Shown: positions 25,340 through 34,979 of the stretch, piece after piece
How positions within the stretch are numbered: the first letter of the stretch is position 1
Layout of the letters: every line of letters starts with the position of its first letter
Origin: Devosia sp. ZB163
GTDB taxonomy: Bacteria; Pseudomonadota; Alphaproteobacteria; Rhizobiales; Devosiaceae
Assembly (NCBI RefSeq): GCF_028613635.1
Contig: NZ_JAQRMY010000001.1
Span: forward strand, 1,468,331 to 1,532,330
Direction of reading: 5' to 3'
Length of the DNA stretch: 64,000 bases
The notes under the pieces: generated by a model
The model's input: the letters and a program-made list of their open reading frames with translations, nothing else
Told to the model about the DNA's origin: nothing
The model's database searches: none
Made by a program: the position numbers and the translations under genes

Positions 25340-26986
25340 ATCAGCCGAGCCAGTCCAGCGCTGACATCGAGGGGAACCGGCGGAGCCTTGCTACCGCCGG
25401 TTTCTGCCGTTCTGCTCGTGCTGCTGATGGGCTTGCCCATCATCTGGCTCGCCATCGCCGCGCTCGATACCAACGGCGCGGGCGGCGGCCTCGCCGCCGC
25501 GATGCTGCCGACGGCGCTGCGCGAAACCGCGACGCTCATGGCCTGGGTCGGGGCAATCACGGGCGTGCTCGGCCTCGTCTCGGCCTGGCTGGTGACGCAT
25601 TTCGAGTTCCCCGGCCGCCGGATCTTCCAGTGGGCACTGATGCTGCCGCTGGCGATTCCGACCTATCTGGCCGCCTACACCTACGTCGAGTTCCTCGATT
25701 TCACCGGACCCATCCAGCAGGCGGTGCGCGCCGTATTCGGCGGCAAGACCATCCACGACTACTGGTTCCCCGACATCAGGAGCCCGAGCGGCGCGGCCTT
25801 CGTCCTGTCGATGGTGCTCTACCCCTATGTCTACGCCTCGTGCCGCGCCTATTTCGTCATGCAGTCGGGCTCGATCGCGGCTGCTTCGCGCACGCTGGGG
25901 GCAGGGGGCTTTCGCACCTTCTTTGCCGTCACGCTGCCATTGAGCCGGCCGGCGCTGGTCGTGGGCATGACGCTGGCCATGATGGAGGTCGTCAACGACC
26001 TCGGTGCCGTGCAGTATTTCGGCGTCAACAGCCTGACGGCGGTCATCTACTCGACCTGGATCAACCGCTCGAATTTCGGCGGCGCCGCGCAGCTGGCGGT
26101 GATGATCGTGCTCGTCATCGGCCTGCTCATCCTGCTCGAGCAGTGGGCCCGCCGTGACCGCGTCTATCTCCTCCATCGCGACAGCCGCGTCGCCCCGCCG
26201 CGCGAGAAGCTGGTCGGCACCGAGGCGGCGCTGGCGCTGGGCTTCTGTGCGGTACTCCTCGTCCTCGGCTTCGGCATCCCGGCCGGCGAACTGCTCATCC
26301 TCGCGCTGCGCAACCTCGGGCCGAATACGCTCGGCCTCACCATCGGCGCGGGGGCGACGACGCTCGTTCTCGCGACGCTGGGCGCGCTGATCACGGTCAG
26401 CATCGGCATGCTGGCGGCAAAGCTTGGTACCCGCCGCTCCGCCCATGGGCTCATCCGTATCGCGACCCTCGGCTACGCGATCCCCGGGACCGTTCTGGCA
26501 CTCGGCCTGCTGCAGCCGCTGGGGCAGGCGGACCTGTGGTTCAACCGGCTGACCATGGCGCTGGCCCACTGGCGGCCGGGCCTGATCCTTTCGGGGTCGG
26601 TCGCCGCGCTGCTCTATGTCTATGCCATCCGCTTCCTTGCTGTGTCACACTCGACCATCGACGCCGCCATCCGGAAGCGCGGCGATACTATGCTCGATGC
26701 CGGCCGCGTGCTCGGCGTGACCGGATGGCGGCTGTTCCTCCGCGTTGATCTGCCGACGCTCTCGCCGGCCCTCTTGACCGCCGCGACGCTCGTCTTCGTC
26801 GAGATCGTCAAGGAACTGCCGGCAACATTGTTGCTGCGGCCGCTGGGGGTCGAAACACTTGCGACCGTGGTCTACGCCCGCGCCAATGTCAGCCTTTTCA
26901 CCGAGGCGGCGCTGCCGGCATTGACGATCGTACTCGTCGGACTGGTCCCGGTCGTACTTTCCACGCAATTCGGCGACCGACGCTGA
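25340..26986 (+). CDS. Fe(3+) ABC transporter permease (FbpB-type, two fused permease domains)
   Basis: Inner-membrane permease of about 532-548 aa with two BPD_transp_1 halves. EAA-like loops occur twice: AASRTLGAGGFRTFFAVTLP and DAGRVLGVTGWRLFLRVDLP. Typical of FbpB/AfuB. The start is uncertain: TTG at 25388 has GAGGGG at 25369-25374 but wide spacing, whereas a strong GGAGG at 25329-25333 is ideally placed for an ATC codon at 25340 (MSISRASPA...-like start if ATC initiates). I list the longer form and flag it. It must use an ATPase from elsewhere, since the genes downstream belong to a different ABC family. Confidence 0.8.
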   Translation: MSRASPALTSRGTGGALLPPVSAVLLVLLMGLPIIWLAIAALDTNGAGGGLAAAMLPTALRETATLMAWVGAITGVLGLVSAWLVTHFEFPGRRIFQWALMLPLAIPTYLAAYTYVEFLDFTGPIQQAVRAVFGGKTIHDYWFPDIRSPSGAAFVLSMVLYPYVYASCRAYFVMQSGSIAAASRTLGAGGFRTFFAVTLPLSRPALVVGMTLAMMEVVNDLGAVQYFGVNSLTAVIYSTWINRSNFGGAAQLAVMIVLVIGLLILLEQWARRDRVYLLHRDSRVAPPREKLVGTEAALALGFCAVLLVLGFGIPAGELLILALRNLGPNTLGLTIGAGATTLVLATLGALITVSIGMLAAKLGTRRSAHGLIRIATLGYAIPGTVLALGLLQPLGQADLWFNRLTMALAHWRPGLILSGSVAALLYVYAIRFLAVSHSTIDAAIRKRGDTMLDAGRVLGVTGWRLFLRVDLPTLSPALLTAATLVFVEIVKELPATLLLRPLGVETLATVVYARANVSLFTEAALPALTIVLVGLVPVVLSTQFGDRR

Positions 26987-26990
26987 CCTG

Positions 26991-27013
26991 ACGATTGGGA
27001 ATCACCCAATCGT
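26991..27013 (+). terminator. hairpin after the iron permease gene
   Basis: A perfect 9-bp stem, ACGATTGGG (26991-26999) and CCCAATCGT (27005-27013), with loop AATCA begins 4 bases after the permease stop. A second small repeat, CGTT-GAAT-AACG (27011-27022), overlaps it. No T-run follows, so termination is likely but not certain; an attenuator for the next operon is the alternative. Confidence 0.45.
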
Positions 27014-27070
27014 TGAATAACGTTAGCCTCATTGGACTTGGATCATTGGTTCGGCGGGGGGCGCCGGAAC

Positions 27071-27760
27071 ATGAGAGAATTCGTCCTGAAGCGGCTGGTC
27101 GCCTTTGTCGGTGCTGTCTTGGGCGCCGCATTATTGCTGTTCCTTGTGCTCGGTCTCGCCGGAAACGCCACTGGCTCGCTGCCCGAGCGCTTCCTCGCCT
27201 TCGTCGTCGGTTCGCCCGATCTGTGGTCGCGCCTCGCGGTCACCCTCCCGCTGGTCATCCTTGCCTTTGTTGCCGCCGGCATCCTGGCCGCTGGACTTCG
27301 CGCCGTCCCGGGCACGGCGAAGGGTGTCGCAGCGGCCGTGGCGATCCTGCCGCCGTTCTGGCTTGGCCTGCTGCTGGTGGTGATCCTCGCGGGCGCGCTC
27401 GAACTCCTCCCGGCCAACGGCTTCCTGCCCTGGAGCGACCCCGCCGGGGCACTGTCCTCACTCGTCCTGCCGGCGGTGGCGCTCGGGATACCCTTTGGCG
27501 GGTTGCTCGCCCTGCGGCTCAGCCATCGCAACCGGCCGGCGGCCCTCGGCAGGACATTCGCCGAACTGCTCCTCGCCACCACCCTGGTCGAAGGCGTCTT
27601 CTACCTGCCCGGTCTCGGCGGCCTCGTGCTTGGCGCGGCCGAACAGCGCGATCCGGCGCTCCTCGCCAGCGGACTTTTCGCCCTCGCCCTCATCGCCTCG
27701 ATCGGAATGCTCGGTTTCTCCCTGCTGGGTCTGCTGCGCCGCGGGGAGCGCCCCGCATGA
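27071..27760 (+). CDS. divergent, shortened Opp/Dpp-type ABC permease lacking the EAA loop
   Basis: 229 aa from the ATG at 27071; ordinary DppB permeases have about 310-330 aa. It keeps the first helix (FVLKRLVAFVGAVLGAALLLF), the LVLPAVALGIPFGGLLALRLSH segment and the C-terminal [27 protein letters not shown] (family: VVExVFxxPGxG...RDYPxxQ). The periplasmic GDLGxS loop and, most tellingly, the cytoplasmic EAA loop (R-A-K-G-L) that should follow RLSHRN are missing. It overlaps the DppC-type gene by ATGA. It may be a decaying permease or one that no longer contacts an ATPase. Confidence 0.65.
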   Translation: MREFVLKRLVAFVGAVLGAALLLFLVLGLAGNATGSLPERFLAFVVGSPDLWSRLAVTLPLVILAFVAAGILAAGLRAVPGTAKGVAAAVAILPPFWLGLLLVVILAGALELLPANGFLPWSDPAGALSSLVLPAVALGIPFGGLLALRLSHRNRPAALGRTFAELLLATTLVEGVFYLPGLGGLVLGAAEQRDPALLASGLFALALIASIGMLGFSLLGLLRRGERPA

Positions 27761-28545
27761 GCGCCACCGCCATGCCGCGCCTCCCCGACATGCGGGCCCT
27801 CGCCGGCCTCGGTATCGTCGCTCTCGTTGCCGGGCTCGCGGTGCTGTCGGTGGTCTGGGAGGGGAGCGTTGGGACGCCTCTCGCCGAGCCGGGCACAAGC
27901 CATTGGCTCGGGACCGATCCTGCCGGGCGTGATCTTGTGCCGGCGCTGATGGGCGCCGCTTCCACCACGCTGCCCCTCGCCCTCTTCGGCACCATTGTCT
28001 GCCTATTCGTCGGCATGCCGGTCGGCGTGGCGCTGTCGTGCTCGGGCAGCGCGGTTGGACAGGCTCAGCATCCGGTGGCGCTGCTCACTCCGGCGCTGCT
28101 GATCGGCCTTGTCGTCTCCGGGCTGGGCGCGTCGGGGTACCTGACCCTTCTGGCCAGTATCGCTCTCCCCGGCTTTGTCCTTGTTGCGATCTCGACGCGC
28201 GACGCGCTGGCGCCGCTCTGGCGGCAGGACTTCGTGACCTCGGCCCGTCTTGCGGGCCTGGGCACGCTCTCGGCCGCCCAGCGCCATGTCCTGCCGCGCC
28301 TCCTGCCCCGGCTCGCCGCCAATGCATGCGAACTGCTCGCGGCCGTCGTGCTGATCGAGGTCAGCCTCTCCTTCGCCGGGCTGGGCGTACGCTCTCCCGG
28401 CACGAGCCTCGGGCTCCTGCTGCGCGAGGGGCAGCAGTTCGTCACCGTCCGGCCGCTTCTCGTCATCATGCCCGGAGTGGTCGTCGTCATGCTGGTGCTC
28501 GGGCTCCTGCTGGCCGCCGCCGGGTTGCGGGGGCGCGGGCGATGA
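27757..28545 (+). CDS. Opp/Dpp-type ABC permease (DppC-like), divergent
   Basis: 262 aa. The N-terminal helix is followed by HWLGTDPAGRDLVPALM (the family GTDxxGRD segment) and the EAA loop is present: DFVTSARLAGLGTLSAAQRHVLP. The C-terminal LSFAGLGVRSPGTSLGLLL also fits DppC. Start ATG at 27757 overlaps the previous stop, and its own stop overlaps the next ATG (28542). So in this module one permease half retains its ATPase-contact loop while the other has lost it. Substrate unknown; no binding protein is encoded nearby. Confidence 0.7.
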   Translation: MSATAMPRLPDMRALAGLGIVALVAGLAVLSVVWEGSVGTPLAEPGTSHWLGTDPAGRDLVPALMGAASTTLPLALFGTIVCLFVGMPVGVALSCSGSAVGQAQHPVALLTPALLIGLVVSGLGASGYLTLLASIALPGFVLVAISTRDALAPLWRQDFVTSARLAGLGTLSAAQRHVLPRLLPRLAANACELLAAVVLIEVSLSFAGLGVRSPGTSLGLLLREGQQFVTVRPLLVIMPGVVVVMLVLGLLLAAAGLRGRGR

Positions 28546-30110
28546 GCGTGGTTGAGCTCAAGGATGCCTCGATCAGGACGGGTGGCCGGCGCCTGCTCGC
28601 CGGCCTCGACCTCGCACTTGCCCCGGGCGCCGCGCTCGCGATTGTCGGCCGGCCCGGCAGCGGCAAGTCCCTCCTTGCTGCTGCCCTCGCGGGCAAGCTG
28701 CCCCCCTTGGCGATGAAGGGCGTGACCACCGCTGCTCGCGTGGTCCTGCTCGACGCCAGCGCGCCCGCCTCGGTCCTTGCCACCCGGATCGAGGCGGGTG
28801 CTGATCTGATCGTCGCCGACGAGCCGGGCAGGGCGCTCGACCCGCGGGCGCAGCACGAACTGCTGGCCGCGCTGCAACTGGCGAACCGCGATCGCGGCAT
28901 TGCCCTGCTGGTGCTGACCCGCGACTTCCGCATGCCGCTCGCCATGGACATGGAAACCGCCATCCTGAGCGGCGGCAGGCTGATCGAGCGCGGGCGCCCC
29001 GACCGTCTTCTGTCGCATCCGCGCGAAGCCGCGACGCGCGAACTAGCGACCGCGGTTCGCCCCCGCACGCGCACCATGGCCCGCCCGCCCATCGGTGCGC
29101 CGCTGCTCGAACTCCACGGCGTGACGAAACGCTTCGGCCGGTCCTGGTGGCGCTGGCCGCGCCCGGCCGCCACCCCTGCGCTGTCGAATGTCTCCCTCTC
29201 GGTCCGGCGCGGCGAGGTGGTCGGACTGCTCGGCGTGGCCGGGGCGGGCAAGTCGCTGCTGCTCCGCCTCGCTGCGGGGCTCGGACGCGTGAGTGGAGGC
29301 CGGATCGAGTTCGACCGCCGACCCTATCACGGCGCCGACATCCCGGCCGAGGCGCGGGCCCGCATCGCCTTCCTGTTCCCCGATCCTCATGCCGCCTTCA
29401 ACCCGGACCTGCCGGTCGGGCTCACGCTCACCGAGCCACTGCGGGTGGAGGAGCAACTGCTGATCGAGGAGCAGGCCGAGGGGCTGGTGGAAGCGGTCCG
29501 CGTCGTCGGGCTGGCGCCTGATGTGCTGGACAGGCTGCCGGGCGAGTTCGGTGCTCTCGAGCTGCAGAAGCTGGCGCTCGCCCGCGCCCTCGTAGGTCGC
29601 CCTCGGCTGATCATGCTCGATGAGCCCACCGCGCGTCTCTGCCCGGTGGAGCAGGCCGAGTTCCTCACGCTCTTCAACCGCGTGCGCGCCGACTATGGAT
29701 TGACCGTGCTCTGCGCGAGCCGCGAGTTCGACGTGCTGCGCACGCTCAGCGACCACATCCACGTTCTCGACCGTGGCCAGATCGTCGAGGGCGGCAAGCC
29801 CGGCGAGCTCCACGAGAACGGCAGCCACCCGGTGACCCGGACGCTGCTCCATCCCCGCTATCCCGAACCGCCCCCGCCGATGCCGCCGGCCGAGCCGGCG
29901 ATGGCCGAAGCGGAACCGGCTCCGGTCGAGCCGATGTCGGTTGACGAGCCCGTCCTAGACGACGGCGCCGATGAACGCCCCGAAGGGCGGGAGGTCGAGC
30001 TGGCCGTCGATGGGGCCGGGGACGCTGTTGGGGGCGTCGAGACCGCGCACATCGAACCCGTCGGGCATTCCGACGACTATCGGGCCCTGCGTCATGTTGA
30101 AGGCGCATAG
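28542..30110 (+). CDS. fused, degenerate double ABC ATPase (DppD-DppF-like) with antisense-overlapping tail
   Basis: 522 aa with two nucleotide-binding domains. First domain (1-165): Walker A GRPGSGKS at 36-43, Walker B LIVADEP with D93/E94 and the ALD loop, but no signature motif or Q-loop, because Walker A and B are only about 45 residues apart; the H-loop reads VLTRDF (His to Arg). Second domain (from about 185): Walker A GVAGAGKS near 231, Q-loop FLFPDP (Gln to Pro), signature LPGEFGALELQKLALA instead of LSGGQ, Walker B LIMLDEPTARL, and H-loop CASREF (His to Arg). A Pro/Glu-rich tail from about residue 439 runs across the 3' end of the antisense alpha-glucosidase gene for 156 bases, suggesting the original stop was lost. 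Likely a decayed or repurposed ATPase. Confidence 0.65.
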   Translation: MSVVELKDASIRTGGRRLLAGLDLALAPGAALAIVGRPGSGKSLLAAALAGKLPPLAMKGVTTAARVVLLDASAPASVLATRIEAGADLIVADEPGRALDPRAQHELLAALQLANRDRGIALLVLTRDFRMPLAMDMETAILSGGRLIERGRPDRLLSHPREAATRELATAVRPRTRTMARPPIGAPLLELHGVTKRFGRSWWRWPRPAATPALSNVSLSVRRGEVVGLLGVAGAGKSLLLRLAAGLGRVSGGRIEFDRRPYHGADIPAEARARIAFLFPDPHAAFNPDLPVGLTLTEPLRVEEQLLIEEQAEGLVEAVRVVGLAPDVLDRLPGEFGALELQKLALARALVGRPRLIMLDEPTARLCPVEQAEFLTLFNRVRADYGLTVLCASREFDVLRTLSDHIHVLDRGQIVEGGKPGELHENGSHPVTRTLLHPRYPEPPPPMPPAEPAMAEAEPAPVEPMSVDEPVLDDGADERPEGREVELAVDGAGDAVGGVETAHIEPVGHSDDYRALRHVEGA

Positions 30111-31646
30111 GATCGCCTCGCCGTCGAGCGTCCGCGTGAACATCAGCACGCCCTCGGGCGCGTCATGCGTCACGATCGTACCCTTCTGCAGCGGCTTGTG
30201 GTCCCGGCGGAACTTGAGCGTCGCCCGGTAGTGGTGCAGCACGGAATCGTTCTGCTTTTCCTGGATGTCCGGGGCGTGGAGCAGGTGGTCGCCCGGCACC
30301 GGCAGCCAGGCTCGCGGCGCCGTCGAGAAGCCGCCGAGGTGCGCTGAACCCTGCCACACCATCGGGGTGCGGCATCCGTCGCGGCCCTTGAACTGGGGCC
30401 AGAATTCGATGCCGTAGGGATCGACGAGGTCCTCGAAAGCCAGCTCCGCCTCGGAGAGGCCGAGCTCCTCGCCCTGGTAGACGCAGACCGAGCCGCGCAT
30501 GGTCAGCAGCATCGTCGCTGTCAGCTTGGCGAAGCCATCGCGGTCGCCATGCCCGAGCCAGCGGCTCACATGGCGCACCACGTCATGGTTGGAGAAGGCA
30601 AGGCAGATCCAGCCGTCGGGGGCGTCCCTTTCCGTGAGGTCGATCGACTTGCGGAAGTGCCCGGCATCGAAGGCCCCGCCGAGGTAGTCGAAGGTGTAGG
30701 CCATGTGCAGCCGCTCGGTGCCTGCCGTATACTGCGCCATCACCTCGCGCTGATGCTGCGCATCGCCGATCTCGCCCACCGAGGTCGCGCCGGGATACTC
30801 GTCGAGCAGCGCTCGGACACGCTTGAGGAACTGCAGGTTCTCCGGCCGGCTCTTGTCGTAGACATGCTCCTGGAAGTTGTAGGGGTTCACCGCCGGCGCG
30901 GTCGAGGCGTTGAAATCCTCGGGCTTCACGACGGGGTTGGACTCGAGACCCAGGGAACAGAAGTAGAAGTTGACCGTATCGAGCCGGAAGCCGTCGACGC
31001 CGCGCTCGAGCCAGAAGCGCATGTCGTCGAGTACGGCCTGCTGCACGCCGGTATTGTGGAAGTTGAGGTCGGGCTGCGAGGTGAGGAAGTTGTGCAGGTA
31101 ATACTGCATGCGCCGGCTGTCCCACGCCCAGGCCGAGCCGCCGAAGATCGACAGCCAGTTGTTGGGCGGCGTGCCATCGGGCTTGGGATCGGCCCAGACA
31201 TACCAGTCGTGCCGCGGATTGGTGCGGTTCTGCCGGCTTTCGGTGAACCACGGATGCTTGTCGGAGCTGTGCGAGATCACCTGGTCGATGATCACCTTGA
31301 GCCCGCGCGAATGGGCTTTCTCGATCAGCCGGTCGAGGTCGCCGAGGGTGCCGAAGATCGGATCGACGTCACGATAGTTGGAAACGTCGTAGCCGAAATC
31401 CTTCATCGGCGAGGTGAAGAACGGGCTGAGCCAGATCGCGTCGACGCCGAGGTCGGCCACGTAGTCGAGCCGCTCGGTGATGCCGACGAGATCGCCCACG
31501 CCGTCGCCGTTGTGATCCTGGAAGGAGCGCGGATAGATCTGGTAGATCACCGCGCCACGCCACCAGTCGCGGTCGTGCGACTGTTCCGGGGCGGACTTCT
31601 GCTCCGTCATCGGCGGAACGGTCGTCATCGGCGGCACGACGCTCAT
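29955..31646 (-). CDS. alpha-glucosidase, GH13 (AglA-like)
   Basis: 563 aa cytoplasmic GH13 enzyme. Start ATG complement of 31644-31646, preceded on the coding strand by GAGGAG. Motifs: VIYQIYPRSFQD, region I VIIDQVISHSSDKHPW, region II GVDGFRLDTVNFYF with the nucleophile Asp, region III SVGEIGD with the acid/base Glu, and region IV FSNHDVVRH. Thr after the nucleophile (DT, not DV) is the pattern linked to alpha-1,4 preference (maltose, sucrose-type substrates) rather than isomaltase. It is divergent from ileS. Its last 156 bases are antisense to the tail of the fused ATPase gene; its own C-terminus (PPFGAFIGAVV) looks normal, so the extension belongs to the ATPase. Confidence 0.88.
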   Translation of the reverse strand: MSVVPPMTTVPPMTEQKSAPEQSHDRDWWRGAVIYQIYPRSFQDHNGDGVGDLVGITERLDYVADLGVDAIWLSPFFTSPMKDFGYDVSNYRDVDPIFGTLGDLDRLIEKAHSRGLKVIIDQVISHSSDKHPWFTESRQNRTNPRHDWYVWADPKPDGTPPNNWLSIFGGSAWAWDSRRMQYYLHNFLTSQPDLNFHNTGVQQAVLDDMRFWLERGVDGFRLDTVNFYFCSLGLESNPVVKPEDFNASTAPAVNPYNFQEHVYDKSRPENLQFLKRVRALLDEYPGATSVGEIGDAQHQREVMAQYTAGTERLHMAYTFDYLGGAFDAGHFRKSIDLTERDAPDGWICLAFSNHDVVRHVSRWLGHGDRDGFAKLTATMLLTMRGSVCVYQGEELGLSEAELAFEDLVDPYGIEFWPQFKGRDGCRTPMVWQGSAHLGGFSTAPRAWLPVPGDHLLHAPDIQEKQNDSVLHHYRATLKFRRDHKPLQKGTIVTHDAPEGVLMFTRTLDGEAILCAFNMTQGPIVVGMPDGFDVRGLDAPNSVPGPIDGQLDLPPFGAFIGAVV

Positions 31647-31780
31647 GGTGAGGCTCCTCGGCTGCAGGATCGTCGAGCATTGCCGTGGCGCGCCGCCACG
31701 AGTCAATTCCTCGGCAATTCACGCTTTCACCCAAGCCCCCCGCTTGCTACAAGCCCGCAACTTCCCTTGAACATCGATCG

Positions 31781-34700
31781 ATGACGATGAACGACACTGC
31801 TCAAAGCGGCGCGGAGGCCGACTACAGCGCGACGCTGTTCCTCCCCGAGACCGAGTTCCCGATGCGCGCAGGCCTGCCGGCCCGCGAGCCCGACTGGCTG
31901 AAGCGCTGGGAAGACATGGACATTTACGCGCGCCAGCGCGCGGCAGGGCAGGGCAAGCCCCTGTTCACGCTGCACGACGGCCCGCCCTACGCCAACGGCA
32001 ACATCCATATCGGCCACGCGCTCAACAAGATCCTCAAGGATCTGGTGAGCCGGTCCAAGACCATGCTCGGCTACAACTCGGCGTATGTGCCGGGCTGGGA
32101 CTGCCACGGCCTCCCCATCGAGTGGAAGGTCGAGGAGCAGTATCGCGCCAAGGGCAAGAACAAGGACGACGTCGAGATCAACGAGTTCCGCAACGAGTGC
32201 CGGAGCTTCGCGCAGTACTGGGTCGACACCCAGCGCGAGGAGTTCAAGCGGCTCGGCGTGGTCGGTGATTGGTCCAACCCCTATCTCACCATGAGCTTCG
32301 ACGCCGAAGCGCAGATCGCCCGCGAGCTGATGAAGGTCGCGGCGTCGGGCCAGCTCTATCGCGGCTCCAAGCCCGTCATGTGGTCGGTGGTCGAGCGCAC
32401 GGCGCTCGCCGAAGCCGAGATCGAGTATGCGGACTACGAGAGCGACGCGATCTGGGTGAAGTTCCCGATCCACTCGGCCAATGGCGCCTTCAGCACGGGC
32501 TCGTTCGAAGACTTCGGCTCGTCCTACGTCGTCATCTGGACCACCACCCCGTGGACCATCCCGGCCAACCGCGCCATCAGCTATTCGAGCAGGATCAGCT
32601 ACGGCCTCTATGAGGTCACTGGCGCGCCGGAAGGCAACTGGGCGACCAAGGGCGAAAAATACGTCCTCGCCGACAAGCTCGCCGCCGACGTGCTGCAGAA
32701 GGCCAAGGTCGAAACCTTCGTCCGCCTGCACGACGTCGATTGCTCGAAGATCGTCTCGACCAACCACCCGCTGCGCGGGCTCGGCGGCGGCTATGAGTTC
32801 GAAGTGCCGCTGCTCGATGGCGAGCACGTCACCGACGACACCGGCACCGGTTTTGTCCATACCGCGCCGGGCCACGGCCTTGATGACTTCGGCATCTGGA
32901 TGGATTCGGGCCGCAAGCTCGCCGAGCGTGGCATCGACACCGCCATCCCCTATGTCGTCGACGACGCCGGCTTCTACACCGCCGCCGCCCCCGGCTTCGA
33001 TGGCGCGCGCGTCATCGACGATGCCGGCAAGAAGGGCGACGCCAACAACCGCGTCATCGCCGCGCTGGCCGAGCGCAACGCCATGGTCGCCCGTGGCCGC
33101 ATCAAGCACCAGTACCCGCATTCCTGGCGCTCGAAGAAGCCGATCATCTTCCGCAACACCCCGCAATGGTTCGTCTACATGGACCGGCCGTACGAGGCGG
33201 AGAAGCTCGCAGCGATGAAGCTCGCGTCGGAGCACCCGGAGCAGGTGACGATCCAGCCGGGCGACACCGTTCGCAGCATCGCGCTCACGGCCATCGAGAA
33301 TACGAAGTTCTACCCGCAGGCCGGCCAGAACCGCCTGCGCTCGATGATTGCCGACCGCCCCGATTGGGTGCTCAGCCGCCAGCGCGCCTGGGGCGTGCCG
33401 ATCGCCGTGTTCTACAACGAGGCGACCGACACCATTCTCGTCGACAGGATGGTCAACCACCGCATCGGCCAGGCCTTCGAGGAAGAGGGCGCCGACGCCT
33501 GGTTCAAGGCCGGCGCCAAGGAGCGTTTTCTCGCCGGCGCCATGCACGACGGCAAGCCCGTCGATCCCGACGAGTGGCAGAAGGTCGACGACATCCTCGA
33601 CGTCTGGTTCGAGTCTGGCACTACACATTCCTGGGTGCTGAAGAACCCGCAGAAGTGGCCGGACATGCAGTTCCCGGCCGGCATGTATCTCGAGGGCTCC
33701 GACCAGCACCGCGGCTGGTTCCATTCCTCGCTGCTTGAAAGCTGCGCCACCAACGGCTACGCGCCCTACAAGAGCGTGCTGACGCACGGCTTCACCCTCG
33801 ATGGCGAGGGCAAGAAGATGTCGAAGTCGCTGGGCAACACCACCGCCCCGCAGGACGTCATCAAGCAGTTCGGCGCCGATATCCTCCGCCTCTGGGTCGC
33901 CCAGTCCGACTATTCGGACGACCTGAGGATCGGCAAGGAGATCATCAACACCACCGTCGACAGCTACCGCAAGCTCCGCAACACCATCCGCTGGCTCATC
34001 GGCAACCTCGCCCATCGCAAGGCCGAGGAGACCGTCGACTATCGCGACATGCCCGAACTCGAGCAGCTGATCCTGTCGAAGCTCAAGGACCTCGATGTCC
34101 TCGTGCGCGAGTCTTACGAGAGCTACGACTACAAGCGCATCGTCGCGGCGCTGTCGAACTTCATGAACATCGACCTCTCGGCGTTCTACTTCGATATCCG
34201 CAAGGACGCGCTCTACTGCGACCCGATCAGCTCGGTTCGCCGCCGCGCCAGCCTAACCGTGCTCGACCATGTGTTCGACGCGTTGACCGCCTGGCTCGCC
34301 CCGATACTGGTCTTCACCATGGAAGAGGCGTGGCTCGAGCGTCACCCCGGCGCCGACTCGTCGGTGCACCTGCGTGAGTTCCCGAAGCTCCCCGAGGAGT
34401 GGACGGATGCAAAGCTCGACCAGAAGTGGGAAGCGATCCGCGAAGTCCGCAAGGTCGTCACCGGCGCGCTGGAAATCGCCCGCCGCGACAAGGTGATCGG
34501 CGCCTCGCTCGAAGCGGCTCCGAAGGTCTACATCACCGACGACAAGCTGGCTGCCGCCGTTCGCGGCACCGACATGGCCGAAATCTCGATCACCTCGGAT
34601 ATCGAGATCATCGAGGGTGAAGGCCCGGCCGATGCTTTCCGTCTCGACGAAGTGCGCGGCGTCGCCGTCGTCTTTGCCAAGGCCGAAGGCCAGCGCTGCG

Positions 34701-34807
34701 CCCGCTCGTGGCGGATCCTGCCCGAGGTCGGCTCGGATGCGGAGTATCCGGACCTGTCGCTGCGCGATGCGCAGGCGATGCGTGAGCTGAAGGCGGCGGG
34801 GCGCTGA
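31781..34807 (+). CDS. ileS: isoleucine--tRNA ligase
   Basis: 1008 aa class I aminoacyl-tRNA synthetase charging tRNA-Ile. HIGH motif at residues 76-79 ([10 protein letters not shown]), KMSKS at about 679-683 ([10 protein letters not shown]), editing domain in between with [13 protein letters not shown] and the [12 protein letters not shown] segment. No Cys-rich zinc motif is seen at the C-terminus, as in many alphaproteobacterial IleRS. I choose ATG 31781 (an alternative ATG is at 31787); the open frame extends upstream to 31685 but overlaps the divergent alpha-glucosidase start. A repeat element and lspA follow. Confidence 0.96.
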   Translation: MTMNDTAQSGAEADYSATLFLPETEFPMRAGLPAREPDWLKRWEDMDIYARQRAAGQGKPLFTLHDGPPYANGNIHIGHALNKILKDLVSRSKTMLGYNSAYVPGWDCHGLPIEWKVEEQYRAKGKNKDDVEINEFRNECRSFAQYWVDTQREEFKRLGVVGDWSNPYLTMSFDAEAQIARELMKVAASGQLYRGSKPVMWSVVERTALAEAEIEYADYESDAIWVKFPIHSANGAFSTGSFEDFGSSYVVIWTTTPWTIPANRAISYSSRISYGLYEVTGAPEGNWATKGEKYVLADKLAADVLQKAKVETFVRLHDVDCSKIVSTNHPLRGLGGGYEFEVPLLDGEHVTDDTGTGFVHTAPGHGLDDFGIWMDSGRKLAERGIDTAIPYVVDDAGFYTAAAPGFDGARVIDDAGKKGDANNRVIAALAERNAMVARGRIKHQYPHSWRSKKPIIFRNTPQWFVYMDRPYEAEKLAAMKLASEHPEQVTIQPGDTVRSIALTAIENTKFYPQAGQNRLRSMIADRPDWVLSRQRAWGVPIAVFYNEATDTILVDRMVNHRIGQAFEEEGADAWFKAGAKERFLAGAMHDGKPVDPDEWQKVDDILDVWFESGTTHSWVLKNPQKWPDMQFPAGMYLEGSDQHRGWFHSSLLESCATNGYAPYKSVLTHGFTLDGEGKKMSKSLGNTTAPQDVIKQFGADILRLWVAQSDYSDDLRIGKEIINTTVDSYRKLRNTIRWLIGNLAHRKAEETVDYRDMPELEQLILSKLKDLDVLVRESYESYDYKRIVAALSNFMNIDLSAFYFDIRKDALYCDPISSVRRRASLTVLDHVFDALTAWLAPILVFTMEEAWLERHPGADSSVHLREFPKLPEEWTDAKLDQKWEAIREVRKVVTGALEIARRDKVIGASLEAAPKVYITDDKLAAAVRGTDMAEISITSDIEIIEGEGPADAFRLDEVRGVAVVFAKAEGQRCARSWRILPEVGSDAEYPDLSLRDAQAMRELKAAGR

Positions 34808-34828
34808 GCTTGAACGCGAGCAGACGGC

Positions 34829-34945
34829 CCCCTCCCATCCTCCCCCATGAAGGGGGAGGTGCCGCATCGAGCGTCAGGCACGATCGAGCCACAAGCTCGA
34901 CTCTTCGCCTCCCCCCTTGTGGGGGAGGCCGGGAGGGAGCCGTCT
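34829..34945. repeat. nested palindromic repeat, copy 2 (ileS-lspA)
   Basis: Two strong hairpins of the same CT/GA-rich type: CCTCCCCC (34839-34846) with GGGGGAGG (34852-34859), and GCCTCCCCC (34907-34915) with GGGGGAGGC (34921-34929). Outer bases AGACGGCCCCCTCCC and GGGAGGGAGCCGTCT are also complementary with few mismatches, so the whole 117 bp forms one large structure. It ends about 35 bases before the lspA start. Confidence 0.75.
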
Positions 34946-34979
34946 CTATGGGCAGGGCAGCGTCTGCAGAGCGCTCGCC

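Noticed and set aside
31727..34015. Antisense open frame opposite ileS (about 762 codons)
   Set aside because: Mirror of the strongly biased ileS codons; no recognisable domain and no ribosome binding site.
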